From: Bretschneidera sinensis
Taxonomy: Eukaryota > Streptophyta > Magnoliopsida > Brassicales > Akaniaceae
Reading direction: 5' to 3'
DNA: 64,000 bases
Assembly (NCBI GenBank): GCA_023935145.1
Contig: CM043698.1
Location: forward strand, 40,325,501 to 40,389,500
How positions within the stretch are numbered: position 1 is the stretch's first letter; every line of letters starts with the position of its first letter. Position numbers and translations under genes: made by a program. Below the pieces are notes generated by a model. The model was not told where the DNA came from. It was given only the letters and a program-made list of their open reading frames with translations, and did no database searches. Positions 56,556 through 64,000 of this stretch are shown here, piece by piece.

Positions 56556-58879
56556 TATATGAGCTGATGTACCAATAAGGTCACCTCTTTATCCTTTCGG
56601 CGGATATCAGAGAGGTCACATCGAAAAGAGGACAACTCATCAAGAAGGTGCAGGTACTCGATGGGTCCCATGTCTGGCTGATCCTCCTCCCAAGTAGGGC
56701 TCTCTGTGGGTGTTGTGCGATTATCTACCTAAATAAATATGCAAATAATCGTACTTGTTTTACTTGCAAGTGCACAAGGTCAATGGTAGCATAATGTGCA
56801 AGTGCGAGATCATTTCCACATGGATTAGTAAACTTCGATTTAGAATTAGTTTCTTCAAAGTAAAGAGAGAAATAAATGTTGAGTGTGAGTTAAAAAATAA
56901 TAAGATTATAGGACTGCGATATCCACCACTAATTACACTTTCCCACTAAGTAAGGTGCCAATGCTTTAACCTTATTATGAATATTTAATGGTTACCAACC
57001 TAAGGGCTTGGTCCACACCTTAGGCTATTGATCTCCCTACGCAACGAGTTCGGCATAGTGTATACTCTAACTTTTTTCTCTCTTAAGGGATTCAACATGG
57101 GTGTATACTGAGTTGTTCCTTAAGAGAGCATAAAGGCTGTGGAGATCGACAACCACACGGGACCTAGGGCTTGGTCCGCTCCCGGTTTCCCATGTTGATT
57201 AACCAAAGAATCCAGTGTAGATATCTTTTGTTACTATTATTGAACTCAGGACTCGGTCATCCAAATTGATTCAACTAACTAATCCATACCACATGCATAC
57301 GTTGATCAGACACACACATGTGAGGAATTTAAATACAAGCAGGCATTAATCAAGTTAAACATTCTAAAATGGCTATAGACAAAGGTAATCAATGAATATA
57401 TATGTGGAAAAGCATAACTAAGGCTTCAATTGAGCCCTATAAGGGTTTAGTTACACATGCTAGTTGAATTAAACATTATAACCATAATAAAACAAAAACA
57501 GAAAAATAAAACCCGAAGAAGACTCGGGAGACGAGTCGTAAATTCCTCTCCAAGCTTATAACTTCAAGTCTCAAACAAAAGATGTGGTTTCTGTGTTTTA
57601 CAAGGCTATATATAGGGCCCTAAGGGTGCCCCAAAACCCTAATTTCCTATTTAAGGTCCGGAGACTTCTTTCCATATCTGGCTCTGCCGCCTCTGGTGTG
57701 TGTGCGCTTGAGCATATGTGGGCTGCGCTCGAGCGCATGTGTGCCCCTCGAGCCTTCTAAGTGTGCACTCATGTACCTGTGCACTCAATCATAAGGGAGG
57801 TGCGCTCGAGCACACCTTGCTAGATTGCAGAACTTTACTTTTTACTCGTTAGAGCTCCAAAATGTCATCTTTTTGTCAAAGCCCTGTGAAAAACACATAA
57901 AACATGAAAATGAAATAGAATCTATTAAAATAGATAACCGAAGAGTCTTACAAGTGTAAATTAAGTGGCTTAAATATGACTATTTAAGCACTTATCAATG
58001 GGGTGCTCGGTGTTAATGGGATCATCCTCCACAAGCTCATCAGTAGGTACATGCCCTCGGGATCCTCGGGGCATGTGGGATTGGCTCAGACTCCACTAGC
58101 TCCTTCTAAAGAATGGGTGATCACTCACTGGTCCATCAATGAAGGAGCCCTTTATCCATTTCTTCTTGAAGATATAGCTGAGGAGGAACGGGAAGGGTAG
58201 CCCCCATGCATTCATCGTGGTGGTCTGACGGCCATGGACATGGTCCCAAAACTTATGGATCTGGCTCCATATGACAGCTGGAATGGAATACCAATGTCCA
58301 TGGTGGAATGCGTACAGGGCCTGTAAGAACTGGTCTTTGGGTCTTGTGCCCCAATGGGCACACATTACGCTGGAGGATGGAGTCCACGAGCCAGAGTCGT
58401 GGAGGCAGCTTAGATCGGCTCCTAGTATTGTTGTGCCGATCAGTATACTGGACTGCACACATATCCTTAATAATGTGGGGCAAAGGAAAGGGCTCTGGCT
58501 GCTCCTCCATCTGAGTGTCCTCAAGAGGGGACTCATCACAACAATGAAGAGCAGCAGCAATGTCAGTAGTGGTCACCTCAATAAACTTGCCCTGGACTGA
58601 GAAAGATAAGATCTCCGGTCTGTTGCAGTCGAAGGATAAGTTCTCATAGAACTGGACTACAAATAAGGTGTATGCAGTTAAACAAACAGGCTTGAACAGC
58701 CGCTTCAGTCCCCGATTTTTGAATTCTTGAACCACCCATCGCGTGGCATCCAAGCTATTGAAATCAACATCGATGTTGAAAGTAGTCTTGAACAAGATTT
58801 CCCTTTGTTTGAAACTGGGGTAGGATGATTGGGGGCGACTGTTGGAGGCTCGGGAAGTGGAGGCAACTTGTTTAGGCAT
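56556..58879 (-). pseudogene. Extra ORF of H, split by solo LTR J
   Basis: ATG at 58879 (MPKQVASTSRASNSRPQSSY). Open for about 208 codons: EILFKTTFNIDVDFNSLDAT, WVVQEFKNRGLKRLFKP, YTLFVVQFYENLSFDCNRPE, FIEVTTTDIAAALHCCDE, FPLPHIIKDMCAVQYTD, WLVDSILQRNVCPLGHKTQ. A frameshift near 58340 moves the rest (WSQIHKFWDHVHG, FPFLLSYIFKKKWIKGSFID) to another frame. J interrupts at 57997/56711, and the Leu/Ser-rich C-terminus is at 56556-56705. Best preserved copy of this ORF in the window. Position between pol and the 3' non-coding region matches array C. Function unknown; no signal peptide or membrane anchor seen. Confidence 0.65.
56711..57997 (-). repeat. Solo LTR J (group 1)
   Basis: 1287 bp, TGTTGTGCGATTATC...CACTTATCA, same family as the LTRs of C, H and I. 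Flanked by GTGGG (56706-56710) / ATGGG (57998-58002), so an independent insertion into H's extra ORF reduced to one LTR. Strong TATA box (plus strand ggctatatatagggccc, 57604-57620) with the GCGCTCGAGCGCA cluster at 57705-57815 upstream on its strand. Confidence 0.88.
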
Positions 58880-59323
58880 CTTGGGCTAGCTTCTGTCCAA
58901 TTTGCGCTCGATCAGAGCTGAGGTGCGCTTGATCGCACTTGGTGACCTGCACTCGATCACAGAGGCCTTGCACTCGAGTGCACTGGGTCAGGCAATCTGG
59001 CAAACAGTTTATGGGCGATAGATGTTGGAAGCTGTGGGCAGCACCCTAACACGATCTCAACCTCCTGCAAGAATGAAATACAACTAACACAACATATAGT
59101 CCTTGCAAATAATTAGTAAAATATAAATCTAAAGTGTGTGTGATTGGAAATAAACTAAGTAGAAAAGAAAACGGGTATGGGCATACCTGGTGTGCACGTG
59201 AATGTGATTGGTTGTATAAGGGGAATGATAATGATGATAAGTGAAAGAGATGTGGAATGGGGGCGAGTTGGGGTGATAGGAAATGAGATGAAGTGAGAGT
59301 GAGAGTGTTGTACGAGATGGAGA

Positions 59324-59371
<48 letters not shown>

Positions 59372-59753
59372 AAGTGTGTGAGGGAGAGTAAATGTTAACA
59401 GGTTAACAAAATCAGGTGTTTTTAAACTTAACACTTGACTTTCTGCCCCAAGTGCACTCGAGCGCATGGTGAAGTGCGCAAGTGTGTGAGTGGGTGTGTT
59501 GTGCTCGCGTGCTATGGAGTGCACGACGAGAGTGCGCTCGAGCACAAGGCAGTGAGTCTGAAAAATAAACTCTAAAAGGACTAAGAAGATAAAATAATGA
59601 GAATATTATAACTATACCGTACTTCAGTGGCCTCAGTACCACTGACCTTAATAGAGGTGCTTGACCTACATGGTTATCAAAGTTGGAACTGCTCAAGTGC
59701 TCTCTATAGTAACTTCAGTGCTACTCTCTTTGAAGGGGACACTTAGAGTCCAC
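58880..59753 (-). other. Spacer between pol and extra ORF of H
   Basis: Non-coding. GCGCTCGATC words (58905-58985 and 59455-59545), the (GA)21 microsatellite, and a CACTT-rich stretch near 59690-59760. ORFs here (Ser/Leu/His-rich) are products of the repeat. Confidence 0.65.
59328..59369. repeat. (GA)21 microsatellite
   Basis: Perfect GA run; the homologous place in array C (about 17605-17620) has only a few GA units. Confidence 0.95.
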
Positions 59754-60583
59754 CTAATATGGCTCAAGTGCTCTTCGTTCAGCTGCATACTGGACAGACT
59801 GAAGTGCCAAGTCTTCATCTCTAGGACGCAGGTTGATATCAAGGTATGGCTTAACTCTGTGTCCATTTACTATGAATGTCTGATTGCCGTTTGAACCATG
59901 AATCTACAAAGCACCATGAGGAAAGACCTTGGTGACCACATAAGGACCAGACCATCAAGACTTTAGTTTGCCTAGAGACAGTCTTAATCTTGAGTTGTAG
60001 AGCAACACCCTTTGTCCCACATGAAACTTTTTCCTTATCAGTTGTCTATCATGATAGGCTTTTGTCCTTTCTTTGTAGAGTTTGGCGTTCTCATAGGCAT
60101 CATACCTTAATTCTTCTAGCTCATTTAAGTTCAGCTTCCTCTTCTCACCCGCTTGTTTCATGTCAAAATTGAATTGTTTAATGGCCCAATATGCTCGATG
60201 TTCTAGCTCCACTGGCAAATGGCATGCTTTCCCAAAGACTAAGCAGTATGGAGACATTCTAATTGGTGTCTTGTAAACTGTCCTATATGCCCATAGAGCA
60301 TCATTTAGTCGCAAAGACCAATCCTTCCAATTAGGATTCATGGTCCTTTCTAGGATGCTTTTGATTTCTCGATTACTTATCTCCACTTGGCCACTGGTCT
60401 GAGGGTGATATGGAGTGCCAACTTTATGGGTGATCCTATATTTTTTGATGAGTGCGGCAAAAGAATGATGATGAAAGTGGCTGCCATCATCACTTATGAT
60501 TACTCTTGGAGTCCCAAACTTGGTAAATATGTTATCCTGTAAAAACTTCACAACCACTTTGTGATCATTAGTCCTTGAGGGGA
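59754..60583 (-). pseudogene. Element H integrase, C-terminal two thirds
   Basis: Contains [15 protein letters not shown] (second catalytic Asp), [20 protein letters not shown] (catalytic Glu), [40 protein letters not shown], the C-terminal [20 protein letters not shown], then one stop (CGA to TGA, about 59955), [18 protein letters not shown] and YLDINLRPRDEDLALQ, ending at a TAG at 59754-59756. The right end is cut by G. Apart from that one stop the visible part is readable, so H is less decayed than I. The first catalytic Asp and the HHCC finger lie beyond G. Confidence 0.9.
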
Positions 60584-61811
60584 TGTTGTGAGTTTTAATT
60601 TACTTGCAAGCGCACGAGTCGTTTGCAGTATAGCGTTGTGCAAGTGAAAGGTCGAATCCACAGGGAATTGCGTTGTGAAAACATATTTTTAATCTAAACT
60701 AATCCTATCTTAACCTAGTTCCAAATTTTAGAATGATATCGCAAAATAAATTAAAACTAAACTAAGTTGATTTTAAAACTAATAATAAAAAGCACTAAGG
60801 TTTCCGAATCTGTCCCACCGAAGTTAAGTATATATGTTCTAAAAATATAGCCTATCAAAACATTCCATGAATCCAACTATAAGACAAAAAACAAAGAATA
60901 TCTCAACTAAACCAAAAGCATCCAATGTATCCGCTCTTAACAAATCACAAAGGAAATCCAATTTAATCGAAAAGCATTCAATGTATCCATCCGATGAAAC
61001 ACAAAGAATATCCAACAGATAATTTAAACTCAATCAATTATAAGATTAACTCAAATAATTGACAGAACATTTTATACTAAAAATTGTCAGATTTGTACAA
61101 GTAAATCTGAACTACTACGCCAAACAATGGCGGGGCTTCATCTTCAACCTTAGCTGAAGAGTCTAGCTACTCATAACTCTAAAACTATAATAAAAAGTGC
61201 TAAACATTTAAACTAAAACAACTGAATATAAAGAAATAAATAAACAACTTTACATGGGAGAAATTCCACTCGCTGACGGGCGGCGCTTCCCCTCATGGTA
61301 GCAATGCTTTCGGGATCCACTAGAATGCTAGCGGACGTCCACCGATAAACACCAAAGTGGCTCAGGAATTGTACACTGAATGATGAAGCCAGATGGTATT
61401 TATATAGGGGGAGTCACGGAGCACTGCAGGTTTCAGATTCGATGTGGGATACTAGCCCGAGTGCACTCAATCGCAGAATGGTGCGATCGATCGCATGTGC
61501 ACTCGATCATATGTCTGTTACGATCGATCACAGACGCACTGAACAACAACTATTTCGATGTGGGATGTTGACCTTGCGCTCATTCGTAGGCAAGTGCGCT
61601 CGATCGTAGGTGCGCTCGATCGTATATCTCGTGCGATCGATCGCAATGTCTCCTGAAGCTTCACATCTCCTGAAATACTTCAATTTCTCCACAAACTTGT
61701 AAAAATACACAAAACACAAAAAAGACATAAAATAAAGTGAAATACTACTAACTAAGAGCATAACAAATATAAGTTAAGGATCTAAAATATGCAATATTTA
61801 AGACTCATCAA
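60584..61811 (-). repeat. 3' LTR of G with a distinct U3
   Basis: 1228 bp, TGTTGTGAG...ACTCATCA. Colinear with D, F and K for the U5/R side (to about 61385), then different: TATA region atttatatagggg (61398-61410), followed toward the U3 end by five to six GCGATCGATCGCA / GCGCTCGATCG words (61450-61650), and similar again only at the last 60-80 bp. Confidence 0.87.
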
Positions 61812-63063
61812 ATACCCCCAAACTTATATTTTGCTAGTCCCTTAGCAAAACAAAATAAAAGACTCAATGAAAATCAAAGAACATAAAGATAAGTTCATCA
61901 CTCATGGTATCCAAAAATTTAAGGAGCACACATCACCATGATATTCATTCATGAGCAAGCTTAAAAAGATAAACCCATCTTCGCAATGAATAGAAATGTT
62001 AAAATCTAATTACTTACAAAAGGCAAGTCAAGGCATCACAAGTCTAACACTGTGTAAAGTGAATTAGCATATAAAAGTGAAGCTTCCAAGTAACTCCAGT
62101 GTGTAAGGTCTCCATGTCTCAAGATTCACCGAATTTCCCATCAAAATGAACGAAAAAGGCATAGTTTTTTTTTTATAATAATAAGGCACGGCTATAGTTC
62201 CCTTAAGCTTTCTAATTGACCCATGTAGCGAGTATTGAGTCAATGACTCCCAAACCAGATGGTTTTAGGGCATTAGGTGTACAGACACCCCTAAAGACTT
62301 ACTAACTCGAGTAAAAAAGGCTACGAAAATAAACCGGCCTTAATACTATCAAGCAAAATTCCACCTTTTGACGTGAACACTCACTGTTTACTGAGGCAAG
62401 AGGTCCAGTTACTCAGTGAAAAGTTGTAGTAATTTTTATTTTTATTTTTTTATATATCCAAGTGTTCATCCAACAAGTCATCTAGTTTCAGTTAAGATAA
62501 GGAAAAATACACATTAAAATCACATGTCATACCTCACATAATTTGTGCTAATGTGCTCGTGTTAGATTAGATCAAACATGTGAATTCTCAAAATGCCTAA
62601 AGTAAGTAACTAAATTTTAAAAATTTATCACCAGATCATGTGTTCAAAATGTTAAGCTCACCAATGACATCACATCACAGAAAGTGTTAAGATCAACCAA
62701 AATTTCACGATAACATGAGCATGCATTTATCTCTACGACAAAAAGACAACAAATTAGGACAAAGTGTTTGATGTGTCTCCCATACCCCCAAACTTAAATT
62801 ACACATTGACCCCAATGTGTGACTAATATGGAAAGAGCTGACCTGAGATATAGAGAACTATCTGGACTGGTATGGCTCATAGCATACCCCCAAACTTGAA
62901 CTAAAGTACCATTGTCCCTGAAAAAAAAAACTGGAAAAAAAAAAACTGGAAACAAACATTAATCATAAAAATTAAGAAATATACAGAAAAGATAAGCTGT
63001 GGGGTGCCTCCCATGAGCGCTAAGTTTAAAGTCTTCAGCTAGACTCCCCTTAGTAGATGACAC
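61812..63063 (-). other. 3' non-coding region of G
   Basis: PPT-like motifs at 61816-61826, 62785-62795 and 62887-62897, perfect hairpin TTTTGCTA/TAGCAAAA at 61830-61851, a GGTGT/ACACC hairpin near 62277-62290 (loop ACAG), one copy of the TTACTGAGG...TTACTCAG block (62361-62420). Ends at the gctaagtttaaagtcttcag border that in D and F joins directly to truncated RT. Confidence 0.78.
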
Positions 63064-64000
63064 TCAATCAGAATAACTAGGATCCTCCAATAATATCGTC
63101 TCTATGTCCGGACTCCTCAACTCCAAGAATGGTTTTAGCCTTTGTCCATTTACCTTAAAAGTGTTACCATTCTTGGGATCCTCAATCTCGATGGCTCCAT
63201 GAGGAAAAACTGACCGAATAATAAATGGGCCTGTCCAACGAGATTTGAGCTTGCATGTAAAAAGATGCAAGCGTGAATCGTAAAGAATAACTTTTTGACC
63301 CGGCTCAAAAGCTCGTCTCAAAATGTTTTGGTCATGAGTCTTCTTCATTTGTGCTTTGTATGATCGGGCACACTCATATGCATCATTCCGCAGCTCCTCC
63401 AATTCATTGAGTTGGAACTTCCGTTGTGAGCCAGCCTTGGAAAGATTGAAATTTAGTTGCTTGATAGCCCAATACGCATTATGCTCTAATTCGACCGAAA
63501 GGTGACATGCCTTTCCGTACACAATACGATAGGGAGACATGCCAATTGGCGTCTTGAAGGCTATCCGATATGCCCACAGTGCATCAGTCAATCGCAGAGA
63601 CCAATCCTTTCTACTAGGGTTCACAGTTTTCTCTAAAATGTGTTTGATCTCGCGATTAGAAATTTCCACTTGTCCACTCGTCTGCGGGTGATATGGGGTG
63701 GCAACCTTGTGTGTGATGAAATACTTCTTCATCAACTGCTCAAAAATCCGGTTGCAAAAGTGCTTACCTCCATCACTTATGATTGCTCGAGGTGTACCAA
63801 ATCGAGGAAAAATAGTGTCCTTTAAAAATTGGACCACAATTCTGTGGTCATTGGTCTTGCACGCAACGACCTTCACCCACTTGGACAGATAATCCACAGC
63901 AACTAGAATGTACAAGTTGCCAAAGGATTTTGGGAACGGTCCCATAAAATCAATGCTCCATACGTCAAAAATCTCAACAATCAGAATAGGATTGAGGGGC
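63064..64000 (-). CDS. Element G integrase, C-terminal part of polyprotein (intact, partial)
   Basis: Open from the window edge to the stop at 63064 (at least 312 codons). DDE core with [20 protein letters not shown] (first Asp), [15 protein letters not shown] (second Asp) and [20 protein letters not shown] (Glu), all catalytic residues present. Then [40 protein letters not shown], and the C-terminal [20 protein letters not shown] and [16 protein letters not shown] region; no chromodomain. Inserts cDNA into the genome. There is no internal start: this is the end of a gag-pol polyprotein whose start lies beyond 64000. Confidence 0.93.
   Translation of the reverse strand, partial: PLNPILIVEIFDVWSIDFMGPFPKSFGNLYILVAVDYLSKWVKVVACKTNDHRIVVQFLKDTIFPRFGTPRAIISDGGKHFCNRIFEQLMKKYFITHKVATPYHPQTSGQVEISNREIKHILEKTVNPSRKDWSLRLTDALWAYRIAFKTPIGMSPYRIVYGKACHLSVELEHNAYWAIKQLNFNLSKAGSQRKFQLNELEELRNDAYECARSYKAQMKKTHDQNILRRAFEPGQKVILYDSRLHLFTCKLKSRWTGPFIIRSVFPHGAIEIEDPKNGNTFKVNGQRLKPFLELRSPDIETILLEDPSYSD

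Larger units (their letters stand above)
36649..64000 (-). mobile_element. Gypsy (Athila-type) element H, incomplete in window
   Basis: Begins TGTTGTGCAATTATC at 36649 (possible target duplication ACTTT, 36644-36648; partner beyond the window). On the minus strand the visible order from the right is integrase, spacer, extra ORF, 3' non-coding region, 3' LTR. It hosts K in its LTR, I in its 3' non-coding region, J in the extra ORF and G in the integrase. Gag, protease, RT and the 5' LTR should lie past 64000. Its presence shows the extra-ORF lineage also had a pol-bearing form. Confidence 0.85.
60584..64000 (-). mobile_element. Gypsy (Athila-type) element G, incomplete in window
   Basis: Inserted in H's integrase; left flank GGGGA (60579-60583) is the likely target duplication, its partner beyond the window. 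3' LTR, 3' non-coding region and the C-terminal integrase are visible. Coding sequence is uninterrupted, unlike every other element here, so G looks the youngest. Group 2 by LTR and 3' non-coding region, so it is the autonomous relative of D and F. Confidence 0.87.

Noticed and set aside
56556..58879. Extra ORF as an envelope gene
   Set aside because: No signal peptide, no clear transmembrane anchor; the hydrophobic start at 58560 belongs to an out-of-frame reading.
59046..59545. Ser/Leu-rich minus-strand ORFs near the GA repeat
   Set aside because: They read the GA microsatellite as Ser-Leu repeats; the reading frame comes from the repeat.
61450..61650. GATCGATCGCA repeats in G as a CRISPR-like array or satellite
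   Set aside because: Short palindromic words at irregular spacing inside an LTR, with no regular repeat-spacer pattern; eukaryotic context.

Overview
This is plant nuclear DNA made almost entirely of nested LTR retrotransposons. The evidence is AT-rich non-coding sequence, Ty1/copia elements primed by initiator tRNA-Met, and Ty3/gypsy elements of the Athila type (no chromodomain) primed by tRNA-Asp (primer site TGGCGCCGTTGCCGGGGA), all heavily mutated and inserted in one another. I see no host protein gene, rRNA, tRNA or CRISPR array. The layering suggests pericentromeric or other silenced chromatin of a flowering plant, probably a eudicot; I cannot name the species.

Layout. 1-2280: AT-rich flank with an (AAT)n microsatellite and a 460-bp hAT-like MITE. 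2281-32577: nested block 1. Copia element A (minus, perfect target duplication ATTTT) carries two insertions. Its pol holds gypsy array C (3611-22139), which has three LTRs and two internal regions; one internal region is itself split by gypsy mini-element D (5377-11070). Its 5' LTR is split by copia element B (25795-32121). 32578-33607: spacer without recognisable genes. 33608-64000: nested block 2. Gag-only copia element E is broken by gypsy element H (36649 to beyond the window). H carries solo LTR K (37311-38585), plus-strand gypsy element I (40346-56153, itself split by mini-element F, 48099-54032), solo LTR J (56711-57997), and gypsy element G (60584 to beyond the window) inside its integrase. 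Most insertions are confirmed by matching 5-bp target duplications.

How the parts relate. Two gypsy LTR groups are present. Group 1 (C, H, I, J; LTR about 1.28 kb) includes pol-bearing copies (H, I) and a derivative (C) that lost RT, RNase H and integrase but kept gag, protease and an extra ORF. Group 2 (D, F, G, K; LTR 1.2-1.4 kb) includes G, whose visible integrase is uninterrupted, and mini-elements D and F, which keep only a capsid-less gag piece fused to the RT N-terminus. All copies share a 1.1-1.4 kb 3' non-coding region with three polypurine-tract-like motifs and several predicted hairpins. One hairpin, beside the 3' LTR, shows a compensatory base-pair change between the groups. The non-autonomous copies therefore seem to have kept RNA signals while discarding enzymes, which fits mobilisation in trans by G-, H- or I-like partners. 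That last step is inference.
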